NCBI GenBank assembly: GCA_039933105.1
Contig: JBDTOT010000002.1
Span: 1 to 64,000 of the forward strand
From: FEN-1219 sp039933105
Lineage (GTDB): Bacteria; Pseudomonadota; Gammaproteobacteria; Steroidobacterales; Rariloculaceae
Direction of reading: 5' to 3'
Length of the DNA: 64,000 bases
This document shows positions 43,219-52,584 of the stretch, in pieces (position 1 is the first letter of the stretch; each line of letters begins with the position of its first letter). The position numbers were made by a program, and so were the translations under genes. The notes beneath the pieces are model-generated. The model made no database searches and was not told the origin of the DNA. It worked only from the letters and a program-made list of their open reading frames with translations.

Positions 43219-43955
43219 TCATTTCGTGCGGTCCCCATCGGCCGGGGGCACGCTTAGGATCTTCCTCCCCGTCACCATAGCCGTGATCAGGGTGCCGCCT
43301 TCGCGCAACTCTGTAACCACCACGGCGACGATATGGAGCAGTGCGAGAGCTAGGAGCACGTAGAAACCGTAGTAGTGCACGGTAGTGAAAGGCGCGCGGA
43401 ACAAGCGCATCGCCGCATAAGCATCCGGGTCATACATCGCGGGCGCGTACGGCATCAAGGTGACGGGATCAACAGCCGGCGCAGCCACCCAAGTGGCGAT
43501 ACGCGAACCGAACGGCGGGAAGAACAGATCAGTGCCGGCCAGCGTCAGTCCGGTGCCCGCCTGTACCAGCAACAGCACCAACAAGACCGTTACGGCCACG
43601 CGGCCGAGAGGATTGTGCCCAAGATATTGCCTCGGTCGCCCACTACGGACATCTGCAAGGTACTCACGGTCTCGCCCAAGAAGGCGCGGCCACCCGGGAG
43701 GATGGCTCGCCAGCGTGCGTGCACGCTGCCGACGAACGCCCACACGAGCCGCCACAGAAGATTGAGAGCGAACACGTACCCAATCCAGACGTGCACCGTT
43801 TTCAGCGATATTTTCCCGTCGTTGCTGACGCCCAATGCTCCGTCGCTGAGGATGGCAACACCGACAGCACCCAAGCCGAGTACGCACACAAAATTGATCC
43901 AGTGAAACGCGCGGACGTGCGCGTCCCATACGGAATATTGCTTGAGCTCGATCAT
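43219..43955 (-). pseudogene. Cytochrome b/b6-type (b561-like) membrane protein, frameshifted
   Basis: The N-terminal frame reads VWDAHVRAFHWINFVCVLGL through GGRAFLGETVS, then loses sense. A second frame continues exactly where the first stops making sense: EYLADVRSGRPRQYLGHNPL, three more helices with FTTVHYYGFYVLLALALLHI, ending ILSVPPADGDRTK. A one-base deletion near 43665 explains the break. Haem-ligand His residues are visible in both halves. Intact relatives carry electrons from a c-type partner or hydrogenase. It is either a pseudogene or an assembly error; the rest of the sequence is well preserved. Confidence 0.82.
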
Positions 43956-44022
43956 GGAGTTCGGTCGAGCTTCGTTATTCGGCATCGTGGGCGATTACAC
44001 CGAAGGCAGGTCGCCACTCGCC

Positions 44023-44202
44023 CTACTTCCCTACGACTTTCTCGACTTCCCCGATCTTCTGTTGAACCTTTCCAGTGTTCTTCTCGACTTTGCCTTCGGC
44101 TTCCAGTTCCGGATTATCGACTACTTTTCCTGCGATCTCCTTCACTTTGCCCTTGGCTTCGTGAAGCTTGCCTGCGGCCTGGTCTTTGGTGCTGCGTTTC
44201 AT
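44023..44202 (-). CDS. CsbD family stress protein
   Basis: 59 residues, hydrophilic, Lys/Glu/Gly-rich: AAGKLHEAKGKVKEIAGKVV, NPELEAEGKVEKNTGKVQ. This is the CsbD repeat pattern of general-stress proteins. The start is MKRSTKDQ. It lies five bases after the DUF2934 gene on the same strand. Confidence 0.88.
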   Translation of the reverse strand: MKRSTKDQAAGKLHEAKGKVKEIAGKVVDNPELEAEGKVEKNTGKVQQKIGEVEKVVGK

Positions 44203-44207
44203 GGTAA

Positions 44208-44444
44208 TCAACGAGCCTCGCGTTTGGTGCGGCTGTCTATGTCGGTCTGCGCCTGCAACCAATCGCTGACCGGGTCATTGCCCTGGAACTCGCGATGTTC
44301 GGCGATGTAATAGGCGGCTTCCGCGATCATATGCTCGCGTTGTTCCGGAGTAGCTCCCGCCTCTGCATCCAGATGTCTCCCCGATTCGGAACCTGTTGCG
44401 GTTCCATGGGGATGAAACTTTGATTTGTGATGGTGGTTGGTCAT
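44208..44444 (-). CDS. DUF2934 protein
   Basis: 78 residues with a His-rich N-terminus (MTNHHHKSKFHPHG) and the DUF2934 helix EHMIAEAAYYIAEHREFQG followed by VSDWLQAQTDID. The function is unknown. It is often found with CsbD and other stress genes, as here. The upstream in-frame extension overlaps the spacer and is unlikely. Confidence 0.85.
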   Translation of the reverse strand: MTNHHHKSKFHPHGTATGSESGRHLDAEAGATPEQREHMIAEAAYYIAEHREFQGNDPVSDWLQAQTDIDSRTKREAR

Positions 44445-44585
44445 TCTTATCTGCCTCTGCTTGAAGTGATGATGGTGCGACTCGCGCGCCCCTCCGCTGT
44501 GGAGAGTGTGAATGGAGATGCGACTTTGCACCGTGCGGCGTCGCACGCAGCCGCTCCTCGTCGCGACCAAGCCCAGCTGCCGGCC

Positions 44586-47201
44586 CTACGCCAGCTCGCG
44601 GACCGATGCGCGCACCGCCGGCCGCAGCCGCCGCACAATCTCCAACCACGCAGCGAACGCCACGAGTAGCCCCGCACCGAGCGCCAGGCCCGTGGCATCG
44701 GGCATTGCGATTTGCATGATGCCGCGGAGGAACTCAATCCCAAGCACCGCGGCGAGCAGCGCGCCGATCGCGAGTGCCATGCGCAACAGCCACGGGTTCT
44801 GGCCACGAAGGCCGCCGAAGGCCGGCCGCGTGAGATCGCGATTGGCGAGGATGAGGAGCATCACGCCGACAACGAGTGCGCAGAAGACGATGCCGCGTCC
44901 CTGCTCGACGGCCTCACCGTGCGCGACGAGCCAGGCGTAGCCGCCGAGCAGGATCGCCGCCATGCCAAGCCCCTGCAGCATCCCGAAGCCGATGTGCACA
45001 AAAGCGAACGGCGAATCTTCGCTCACGCGCGGCGGCCGCTCCATGAGCCCCGCCGCCTCCGGCTCGGCCTCGAACACAATCGAGCACGCGGGATCGATGA
45101 GCAACTCGAGGAGCACGATGTGCACCGGCAGGAGCAGAGCCGGCCACTGCAGTAGTGCAGGCACGAGCGCGAGCGCGATGATCGGCATGTGCACCGCGAA
45201 CGTGAAGCGCGTCGCTTTGCGGATGTTGTCGTAGATGCGCCGGCCCTGCCGAATGGCGGCGACGATGCGCGCGAAGCTGTCGTCGAGGAGCACCAAGGAC
45301 GCGGCCTCGCGCGCGACGTCGGTACCCCGCTCGCCCATTGCGATCCCGACGTCCGCGGCCTTGAGCGCGGGCGCGTCGTTAACGCCGTCGCCCGTCATCG
45401 CGACGACCTCGCCGCCCGCGCGCAGGACCTGCACGAGACGTAGCTTGTCCGCGGGACGTAGCCGCGCGCAGAGATCGACGTGGCGCAGGCGCTCGCGCAG
45501 GGCGACGTCATCGAGCGCCTGCATCTGCGCGCCCGTCATCACCGCGGGCCGTTCGGACAAGCCGACCTGGCGCCCGATTGCGCTGGCGGTGAGCGGATGG
45601 TCGCCCGTCATCATGATGATTCGAACACCCGCGCGACGGCATTCGGCGATCGCGGCGGGTACCTCGGGGCGCGGCGGATCGGCGAGCGCGACCAGGCCGA
45701 GGAACGTGAAGTCGAAATCGTGCTGGCTCGTGGGCCACGCGGGTTGCGCGACCGCCGCGGAGGCCGAGTTCTCAGCGGTGCTCGTCGACGCCGACGGGCC
45801 CCGCCACCGACCGCGCGCGACGCCGAGCACGCGCAAGCCCCGCACGGCCATCGCGTCAAGCTGCGCGTGGATCGCCGCACGCTGCGCGACGTCGAGATGA
45901 CAGAGGTCCGCGACGGCTTCCGGTGCGCCCTTGGTCGCGAGGAGATGACCCGTCGGATCCGCGCTCGCGAAGACACGCGTCATTGCGAGAATTTCGGCCG
46001 AGAGCGCGTACTCGAACTCGGGCGTGCGGCCGTCGTGGACGTGCTCGGTGCCGGCGAGCCACTGGTGGCCGAATTGCTGGATCGCTTTCTCCATCGGATC
46101 GAACGGATCGCCCGGCGTCGCGAGCATCGCGAACTCGACCAACTCATGAAAGGTCTCCGGTAGCGCCACGGCAGCAGTCGGCGCGAACTCCTCGCCTTCG
46201 ACGGCGAGCGCCGCGACCGCCATGCGGTTCATGGTGAGCGTGCCGGTCTTGTCGACCGCAAGCACGGTGATGGCGCCAAGCGCCTCCACCGCGGCGACAC
46301 GCCGCGTCAGTACCTTCTGCTGCGAAATCCGCCAGGCCCCCAACGCGAGGAATACGGTGAGGATCACCGGGATCTCCTCCGGGAGAATGGCCATCGCAAG
46401 CGCGATGCCCGCCAGCAGACTGTCGAGGAGCGTGCGTCCGTCCCACCACCAGCCGAGCAGCACCTGCGCAACGGCGACCACCGCTGCGACGGCGCCGAGC
46501 CGCTTCACGAGCGTTCCGGAGGCGCGCTGCATGGCGGTCGCCGATTCGGTTGTGGCGGCGAGATCCGCGCCGATGCGGCCGCCGGCCGTGGCCAACGCCG
46601 TCGCATGCACTTCGGCGAGACCCACACCCTTCGTTACTACTGTGCTCGCGAATAGCGCGTCGGTGCCCTCGCCGCCGGGCGATGCGGACACCTTGGCCTC
46701 GTTCGAGCCGTCGACCGCCGCAGGCAGCTTCGTCACCGGCACCGCTTCGCCGGTGAGCAGCGACTCGTCGGTCGCGAGCTGCCCATCCACGAGCCTCGCG
46801 TCGGCGGGCACTCGATCGCCTTCGCGAAGCACGAGCAGGTCACCGCGCACGACGTCGCGGCCGGCGATGCGCGCCTCCACGCCGTCGCGAATGACGAGCG
46901 CGCGCGGCGCCGACAAGTCGCGCAGCGATTCGAGCGCACGCTGCGTCTTGCGCTCCTGTGCGAGTGTGATGCCGATCACCACGAACACGAAGCCGAGCAG
47001 AAAGATCGCTTCCGCGCGATCACCGAGCGCGAGATAGATGCCGCCCGCGGCGAGCAGCATGAGGAACATCGGCTCGGAGAGCACCTCGCGCGCGATGGCG
47101 AAGCTCGACTTCGGCGTCGTGCCTGGGAGCGCGTTCGGCCCGTCGGCGGCGAGGCGTCGCGCCGCTTCCGCTGCGGTCAGGCCATGTCGTTCGGTCAGCA
47201 T
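44586..47201 (-). CDS. Cation-translocating P-type ATPase (P2-like)
   Basis: 871 residues. An N-terminal cation-ATPase domain (LTAAEAARRLAADGPNAL) is followed by the actuator loop (LLTGEAVPV), M4 (LPEEIPVILTV), the phosphorylated Asp in AVDKTGTLTMNR, the nucleotide domain (ATKGAPEAV), the hinge MTGDGVNDAPALK, and about six C-terminal helices. The layout matches bacterial calcium- or manganese-type pumps without an extra metal-binding domain. The ion is uncertain. It stands alone after the stress-gene group and may belong to that response. Confidence 0.92.
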   Translation of the reverse strand: MLTERHGLTAAEAARRLAADGPNALPGTTPKSSFAIAREVLSEPMFLMLLAAGGIYLALGDRAEAIFLLGFVFVVIGITLAQERKTQRALESLRDLSAPRALVIRDGVEARIAGRDVVRGDLLVLREGDRVPADARLVDGQLATDESLLTGEAVPVTKLPAAVDGSNEAKVSASPGGEGTDALFASTVVTKGVGLAEVHATALATAGGRIGADLAATTESATAMQRASGTLVKRLGAVAAVVAVAQVLLGWWWDGRTLLDSLLAGIALAMAILPEEIPVILTVFLALGAWRISQQKVLTRRVAAVEALGAITVLAVDKTGTLTMNRMAVAALAVEGEEFAPTAAVALPETFHELVEFAMLATPGDPFDPMEKAIQQFGHQWLAGTEHVHDGRTPEFEYALSAEILAMTRVFASADPTGHLLATKGAPEAVADLCHLDVAQRAAIHAQLDAMAVRGLRVLGVARGRWRGPSASTSTAENSASAAVAQPAWPTSQHDFDFTFLGLVALADPPRPEVPAAIAECRRAGVRIIMMTGDHPLTASAIGRQVGLSERPAVMTGAQMQALDDVALRERLRHVDLCARLRPADKLRLVQVLRAGGEVVAMTGDGVNDAPALKAADVGIAMGERGTDVAREAASLVLLDDSFARIVAAIRQGRRIYDNIRKATRFTFAVHMPIIALALVPALLQWPALLLPVHIVLLELLIDPACSIVFEAEPEAAGLMERPPRVSEDSPFAFVHIGFGMLQGLGMAAILLGGYAWLVAHGEAVEQGRGIVFCALVVGVMLLILANRDLTRPAFGGLRGQNPWLLRMALAIGALLAAVLGIEFLRGIMQIAMPDATGLALGAGLLVAFAAWLEIVRRLRPAVRASVRELA

Positions 47202-47556
47202 CGTGTTCGGAGAAGGGGCCGCGCGTCAGGGCGACGTACGGCAACGGTGGTCTAGCGGTAGCCGCAGCGTGTTTATCGCCGCAGACATAGCGATGATACA
47301 GCCTGGCCACACTGAGCAGCCCACGCACTGCTGCGCGGCCGTCGAGCTCCGTGAAACCGCTGGATTCGCCGGTTCTTTGGCGGATACGCCTTCTTGTTCA
47401 GTGACCCCGCATCGAACCCTGCACGTTCGTTCGCCATCGCGAACCGCGCTGAGCTTTGCCAGAATGGCTCGCACGCGTCCACTGGCCTACGGCGCGGGGC
47501 CGTTCGAGATTTCAATTCGCCGCGCACACTGAGCTACCCGCGGAAAGAGGTGCCAC
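47202..47556. other. Divergent spacer between P-type ATPase and beta-propeller genes
   Basis: No gene is supportable in 355 bases; short frames are Arg/Ser-rich and featureless. AAAGAGG at 47544-47550 is the likely ribosome-binding site of the next gene. Confidence 0.5.
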
Positions 47557-48648
47557 ATGATTTCACTGCAACGTTGGGTCCCCCTTGCCGTCGTCCTTTT
47601 CATCGGCGGCGTCGCCCCCTCGGTCGTCGCTCAGAATGCGACGGTCGCGCAACCTGCCTTGCAGGCAGTGGCGCCTTCGCCCGGTTGTCATGACGAGCAG
47701 GGGCTGATCTATATATGCGGCCTCGTCGTCCCGGAAGATATTCTGACCGTGGGGTCCACCGGTCTTCTGCTTGCGTCCGGTCACCGTGCTCCCGGTCACC
47801 TGTATCTGATCGATCCGGTGGCACGGACGCAGTCGGAGCTCATCCATGGCGCCTCGTTCGCGCTGCGGCATGACACGCGCGCCTATCCCGACTGTCCGGG
47901 GCCGCTAAACCTGCAGGCCTTCGATGTGCATGGCTTAAGCCTGGCCGAGAAGTCGCCCCGGCGCTTTAGTCTCTTCACCACGAGCCACGGCGCGCGCGAG
48001 GCTATCGAAATCTACGATCTCGACCTTCGCGGCGCGGCACCGACCCTCACCTGGAAGGGCTGCGTTCTTCTGCAGCAGGAGGGTTACCACAACAGTGTGG
48101 CCCAGCTCGCCGACGGCGGATTCGTGACGACCAGAATGCGGGACCAGACCTACCGGGGTGCTCAAGGCGCCCCGGCCGGAATCACCGGCCGGCTGTTCGA
48201 GTGGCATCCGGGCGGCTCACTGCAGCCGTTGGCCGGCACCGAGCTGTCGCTGCCGAACGGCATCGATGTCTCGAAGGACGAGCGCTACGTGTTCGTCGCC
48301 GCCATGGGTACACAGGAAGTGGTCCGTTTCGATCGCTGGGCGACGCCTATGACGAAGCGCGCGGTGGCACTGTCCATTCGGCCGGACAACGTCCACTGGG
48401 CCACCAATGGCAAGCTTCTGACCGCAGGCCCGAACTATGTCGCGCCCACGGTATGCAGCGGCGCAGGCTGCGCCACCGGTTGGTCGGTGCTGGAAGTCGA
48501 TCCGAAGACGTTGGCCTTCTCGCGACTTGGCGGCGCGGATCAAACGGCCGCGATGCAGGCCGTGAGCTCGGCTATGCGAGTGGGCGACGACATCTGGGCA
48601 AGCAGCAATGACGATCGTGTCGCCCGCTTCTCGCTGCCGCGGCCCTGA
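47557..48648 (+). CDS. Secreted beta-propeller protein (SMP-30/paraoxonase-like)
   Basis: 363 residues. The signal peptide ends near SVVAQNA. Repeated blade-like segments include GTELSLPNGIDVSKDERYVFVA, SIRPDNVHWATNG and VGDDIWASSNDD, which resemble the six-bladed calcium-dependent lactonase/arylesterase fold. Two Cys pairs (GCHDEQGLIYICG; CSGAGC) suggest disulfides. The substrate is unknown. It lies between a metal pump and a regulator remnant with no partner. Confidence 0.72.
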   Translation: MISLQRWVPLAVVLFIGGVAPSVVAQNATVAQPALQAVAPSPGCHDEQGLIYICGLVVPEDILTVGSTGLLLASGHRAPGHLYLIDPVARTQSELIHGASFALRHDTRAYPDCPGPLNLQAFDVHGLSLAEKSPRRFSLFTTSHGAREAIEIYDLDLRGAAPTLTWKGCVLLQQEGYHNSVAQLADGGFVTTRMRDQTYRGAQGAPAGITGRLFEWHPGGSLQPLAGTELSLPNGIDVSKDERYVFVAAMGTQEVVRFDRWATPMTKRAVALSIRPDNVHWATNGKLLTAGPNYVAPTVCSGAGCATGWSVLEVDPKTLAFSRLGGADQTAAMQAVSSAMRVGDDIWASSNDDRVARFSLPRP

Positions 48649-48650
48649 GC

Positions 48651-48791
48651 AATTTCTTAAGTGAGAGCCAAGCTCTGCTCAATGGCACGATGTCGGTTGG
48701 CACGCTAGCGCGTGTCGGACTGAGCCAGTCTGCGTTGTCTCGGCATTTGGCGGCGCTCCGGGAATCGGGTGTCGTCGCGATCAAACATTGA
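48651..48791 (+). pseudogene. ArsR-type winged-helix regulator remnant
   Basis: The frame contains ALLNGTMSVGTLARVGLSQS and ALSRHLAALRESGVVAIK followed by a stop. This is the helix-turn-helix core of ArsR-family repressors. The N-terminal helix and the wing and C-terminal helix are missing, and there is no start codon with a ribosome-binding site. It immediately follows the beta-propeller gene. Confidence 0.7.
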
Positions 48792-48896
48792 GGTATTGCG
48801 CGGATCGTCGGTGTGCTGGCGAACAGACCCGTTCGAAGGTACGTCATACCGTGCAGCACAAATGCAGGCACAGGATGTGTTTGCGTAAGGAGAATC

Positions 48897-50009
48897 ATGC
48901 TGTACGGAACTAGAACGCAAAAGACCTTCACGCTCGCAGCCGTCGTGCTGACGGCCACTGCATCGAGCGCGGTATCGGCCCAATCGGAATCACAGCAGCC
49001 TTTGCAGGAGGCGCGCGGCTATGTATTCGTGCTGCCGCACTATCTCTCGGCCGACGCCAATCGGCGCGGTACCAGTGAGGACGGACGCGGCATGGCAGTG
49101 GGGTACGGGCATCCGCTCAGCGAGCGATGGTCTTGGGAAGTACAAACGTTTGCCGACCTGATCACGGTGCAACCCGCGACATCGACGGACTACTACCGCT
49201 ATGGGGCCGGCGTGGATATGAAGTACCGCTTTAGGCGTGGTGACGGCGCTTCGCCGTTCGTGCTGGTGGGCGCGGGTTTGCTGCACAACGACGTGGCGCC
49301 CCCTACTGCGGATGCCACCGATGTCTTCGCCAACGTCGGGCTTGGGTTTATGACCGGCGCACTAGGCAAGAGCGAGCTTCGGCTGCGTACCGAAGTGCGC
49401 TATATGCGCGATCGGTTCGAAACCGGCTTTTTGGAAGGCGAAAAAAACGATCGGCGTTTTTCGCTCGGAGTGCAAATTCCGTTGGGACGCCGCGAAGTGG
49501 TGCGCGAAGTCGAGCGCGAGGTGGTGCGCGAGCGGGTAGTCACCCAAACCGTGCCCGCTGAGATTGTCGACACCGATCACGACGGTGTGCCGGATCAGAA
49601 CGACCGCTGTCCCGGCACGCTCGAAGGTCTTGCCACGGACAATCGCGGTTGCGCAGCTACAAGCCGGCAATCCAGCGTGCGTCTCGACGGCGTGACGTTC
49701 GAGTTCAACTCCGCGCAGCTCACCGCGAGCGCATCTGAGACCCTGCGGCGGGTCGCCGACGCGCTTCGCGGAGAACCGAATCTGCGCGCGGAAATTGCTG
49801 GGCACACCGACAGCGTGGGCTCCGACGAGTACAACCTGAAGCTGTCGCAGGACCGTGCCAATTCCGTTCAGCAATTCCTGGTTGCGCAAGGCATCGACCG
49901 CGGCCGTCTTCAGGCGCGCGGGTACGGCGAGGGGCGACCGGTGGCCGACAACGGCTCCGCGGATGGACGCGATCGCAATCGGCGCGTCGAGTTTGTCGTT
50001 TTGAATTGA
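48897..50009 (+). CDS. OmpA-family outer-membrane protein
   Basis: 370 residues from ATG 48897, preceded by TAAGGAGA. A signal peptide is followed by an eight-stranded-type beta-barrel with alternating strands and a charged linker (VVREVEREVVRERVV). One thrombospondin-type-3 calcium repeat follows (DTDHDGVPDQNDRCPGT). The C-terminal OmpA peptidoglycan-binding domain has EIAGHTDSVGSDEYN and LSQDRANSV. It anchors the outer membrane to murein. A hairpin follows the stop. Confidence 0.93.
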   Translation: MLYGTRTQKTFTLAAVVLTATASSAVSAQSESQQPLQEARGYVFVLPHYLSADANRRGTSEDGRGMAVGYGHPLSERWSWEVQTFADLITVQPATSTDYYRYGAGVDMKYRFRRGDGASPFVLVGAGLLHNDVAPPTADATDVFANVGLGFMTGALGKSELRLRTEVRYMRDRFETGFLEGEKNDRRFSLGVQIPLGRREVVREVEREVVRERVVTQTVPAEIVDTDHDGVPDQNDRCPGTLEGLATDNRGCAATSRQSSVRLDGVTFEFNSAQLTASASETLRRVADALRGEPNLRAEIAGHTDSVGSDEYNLKLSQDRANSVQQFLVAQGIDRGRLQARGYGEGRPVADNGSADGRDRNRRVEFVVLN

Positions 50010-50016
50010 CGGAACC

Positions 50017-50044
50017 GAGGTGGGCCGCGCGGGCTGCCCACCTC
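50017..50044 (+). terminator. Hairpin after the OmpA-family gene
   Basis: A perfect 9-base stem GAGGTGGGC / GCCCACCTC with a 10-base GC-rich loop, seven bases after the stop. The T-run after it is poor, so it may act as a terminator or mRNA 3' stabiliser. Confidence 0.6.
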
Positions 50045-50087
50045 GTGTCAAAACCGCTAGCCGGAGGGCATGAGCGGCGCTATAACC

Positions 50088-50286
50088 TCAGCCGTCGCCG
50101 CCCGTCGCCTTGCGCAGCTGCGCGAACGACCTGATCGTGGCGTGGCAGGCCTCCGCCGCCTACGAACTCATGCCGGTAAATGCCGCCGTCGACCACGAGG
50201 CCCGCGGCCACGATGGCGGCATAGCGCCCGGTTTTCGCGAGCATTTGCGCGTGCAGCGGAATCTCGAATGCGCCGGGAACCAGGAA
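50088..50286 (-). pseudogene. RibH (lumazine synthase) remnant
   Basis: On the minus strand a frame reads VPGAFEIPLHAQMLAKTGRY and LVVDGGIYRHEF, the core of type II 6,7-dimethyl-8-ribityllumazine synthase. The N-terminal ~50 residues and the central helix are absent. A shifted frame then reads AEACHATIRSFAQL to a stop, matching the usual C-terminus. The gene is therefore broken by deletions and a frameshift and cannot make the enzyme. Confidence 0.85.
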
Positions 50287-50503
50287 CGCATGATGGCCCC
50301 CGGCTCGTGTCCCAGTGCTTTCCACTGGCGCCCGCGGGCTTGTGCGATTGCTCGCCATCACCGCCGGTGGGGAATTGCACCCCGCCCCGAGAACGCTCGC
50401 CAGCCAGGTGCAGCAGCACTGACCGACGGCCGTGGCAGTATAGCTAGCCTCCGCTGACGATACCGGTCCGGCGACGTTCACACGGTGGGCGCTCAGGAAA
50501 TGA

Positions 50504-51376
50504 ATGACCAAGACCCGATCCCGTTTGCCGCTGGCATTGCTCGCAGCACTGCTCTTTGAGGGCTGCACGAGCCTTGGGCTGACAGCAGCGAATATTCCCG
50601 CGGCCTTCGGTGACTATCACCGTGATTACGACCTGGCCTACGGCAAGGCAGACCGGCAGAAGCTCGATGTGTATGTACCGACAGGCTCCGCTACCCACCG
50701 CCATCCCGTAGTGGTCTTCTTCTACGGCGGCGGCTGGACGCACGGTGCCAAAGAGCAGTACCGGTTTGTAGCAGCCGCGCTTGCGGCACGCGGCTTCGTC
50801 GTCGTGGTACCAAACTACCGCCTGTATCCAGAAGTCCGCTTCCCCCTCTTCGTGGACGATGCCGCATTAGCCGTGCGCTGGGTACATGACAACGTTGCAA
50901 GTTTCGGTGGTGATCCCGCGCGACTAGTGCTGCTCGGCCACTCTGCAGGCGCTCACATCGCCGCCATGCTGACGTTTGATGAACGCTATCTGCAACGCGC
51001 TGGCGTAGATCCTGACTTGATCCGCGGCTTCATCGGGCTCGCAGGGCCATACGACTTCCTGCCGATCATCGATCCGGTGGTGCAACAGGTCTTCGCGAGC
51101 CTTGAGGATCCCAAAGAATCACAGCCCATCCATTACGTTGACGGCACCGAGGTTCCGACGTTGCTGATGCACGGCGATGCAGACCAGCGCGTCTCACCCA
51201 CCAACACAGAGCACCTGGCAGCCCGCATACGCGAGCGCGGCGGCTGCGTGATCGAGCGGGAATTCCCAGGCATGAGTCACAGCGGCATCCTCGCAGCACT
51301 TTCCGTCTATTTTCGCGGTCGAAAACCCGTGCTGGACGAGATCAGCCGGTTTGTGGAGAAAGTTGCGCCAGAGTGA
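50504..51376 (+). CDS. Alpha/beta-hydrolase lipoprotein (carboxylesterase-like)
   Basis: 290 residues. A lipobox LFEGC gives Cys21 as the lipidation site. The hydrolase core shows the oxyanion motif FFYGGGW, nucleophile elbow GHSAGA, the acid in MHGDADQRVSP and His in FPGMSHSGI. This is the BD-FAE/kynurenine-formamidase-like group of esterases. It stands alone; the preceding region holds the RibH remnant. An envelope-located esterase acting on an acylated or lactone substrate is likely. Confidence 0.88.
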   Translation: MTKTRSRLPLALLAALLFEGCTSLGLTAANIPAAFGDYHRDYDLAYGKADRQKLDVYVPTGSATHRHPVVVFFYGGGWTHGAKEQYRFVAAALAARGFVVVVPNYRLYPEVRFPLFVDDAALAVRWVHDNVASFGGDPARLVLLGHSAGAHIAAMLTFDERYLQRAGVDPDLIRGFIGLAGPYDFLPIIDPVVQQVFASLEDPKESQPIHYVDGTEVPTLLMHGDADQRVSPTNTEHLAARIRERGGCVIEREFPGMSHSGILAALSVYFRGRKPVLDEISRFVEKVAPE

Positions 51377-51525
51377 CTGGTGCGGCTCCCCCTATCTCCG
51401 AGGCTGCGGCGGCCTGGCCGATGGCGTAAAGAAATAGGACGGGCGGCCGGGTGGTGCTGATAACTGTGTTCCATCCCCGGCGTTCTCTCTATCATTGGGT
51501 TTGATTTCCGTTGGGAGGGACCTCC

Positions 51526-52530
51526 ATGCAACGCCTGATTGCCACTGCCCCGCTTCTCGCTGCGAGCGCGCTACTGAGCGCCTCGGCTTACGCCCACCAC
51601 AGCATGTCGATGTTCGACATGTCGAAAGTGGAAGTGATCGAAGGCAAGGTCGCGAAGCTCGAGTGGACGAACCCGCACATGTACCTGACCGTCGAAACCA
51701 AGGGGCCAGACGGTAAGCCGGTGCTCATCGATGGCGAAGGCCTCGGCATCACGCAAGCACTGGTCGACGGCTTGAAGCGCGAAGACTTGAAGCCCGGCAC
51801 ACCGGTCGTCGTTCGCATCAATCCGAATCGCGGCGGCTTCGGCAAGCAGGTGCGCGTGCTCGACGTCACGACTCAGGACGGCGAGATTCACCCGTTCTAC
51901 GCGGCGAACACTCGCACTCGCGTGTTGACGCCTGCCACGAGCGTCGCCGGCCACTGGGCCCCGAACCGCGCCTCGCTCGGCGCAGCGTTCGGCGCCATGG
52001 CGCAGTTCCCGATCAACGACGCGGCCAAGGCCGAGCGCGCGAAGGATCTCGGCAACGCGCTGTGCTACGTCGAGCCCGCCCCGTTCGGCGCCGTGCTCGA
52101 CGAGCTGCGCACGATCGACGTTAGTAAGAACGAAGTCGTGATGAAGTTCGACAACACGGGCGACAAGTTCGAGCGCGTCATCCACATAACCGACAAGCAT
52201 CCTGCCAACGTGAAGCCCACTCGGCACGGGGACTCCATCGGCCGGTGGGACGGCGACACGCTCGTCGTCGACACCGTTGCCTTCGAGCCCTCGATCTCCG
52301 GCCTCGGCGCCAGCGTGCCGTCGGGCCCGGCCAAGCACACGGTCGAGAAATTCACGCTGACTCCGGACAAGGTGCGCCTGCGGTACGAGATCACGATCGA
52401 AGACCCGATGTATCTCACGGCCACGGCCTCGCTGACCGAGCAGTGGGACCACCGCCCCGACCTCGAATTCACGCAGGACACGGCCGGCTGCACAGAGGGC
52501 GCGCGCGACAAGTACAAGCAAGCCTTCTAA
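51526..52530 (+). CDS. Fused secreted protein: DUF6152 domain plus the cluster's unnamed module
   Basis: 334 residues from ATG 51526, preceded by GGGAGGG. The signal peptide ends SAYA-HHSM, so the HHS motif again opens the mature protein. The DUF6152 part (about residues 25-115: EVIEGKVAKLEWTNPHMYLT) is followed by the unnamed module with HGDSIGRWDGDTLVVDT and ITIEDPMYLTATASL. In the 31.3-kb cluster the same two parts are separate neighbouring genes. The gene is convergent with the TonB receptor gene, with a hairpin between them. The function is unknown. Confidence 0.8.
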   Translation: MQRLIATAPLLAASALLSASAYAHHSMSMFDMSKVEVIEGKVAKLEWTNPHMYLTVETKGPDGKPVLIDGEGLGITQALVDGLKREDLKPGTPVVVRINPNRGGFGKQVRVLDVTTQDGEIHPFYAANTRTRVLTPATSVAGHWAPNRASLGAAFGAMAQFPINDAAKAERAKDLGNALCYVEPAPFGAVLDELRTIDVSKNEVVMKFDNTGDKFERVIHITDKHPANVKPTRHGDSIGRWDGDTLVVDTVAFEPSISGLGASVPSGPAKHTVEKFTLTPDKVRLRYEITIEDPMYLTATASLTEQWDHRPDLEFTQDTAGCTEGARDKYKQAF

Positions 52531-52543
52531 ATCGCGCGCTGAG

Positions 52544-52580
52544 CCGCTCCCGTCATTGCAGGCGTGCGGGACGGGAGCGG
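52544..52580. terminator. Bidirectional hairpin between the fused secreted gene and the TonB receptor
   Basis: A perfect 11-base stem CCGCTCCCGTC / GACGGGAGCGG with a 15-base loop, placed between two convergent stop codons. It is a likely terminator for both. Confidence 0.75.
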
Positions 52581-52584
52581 TCCG

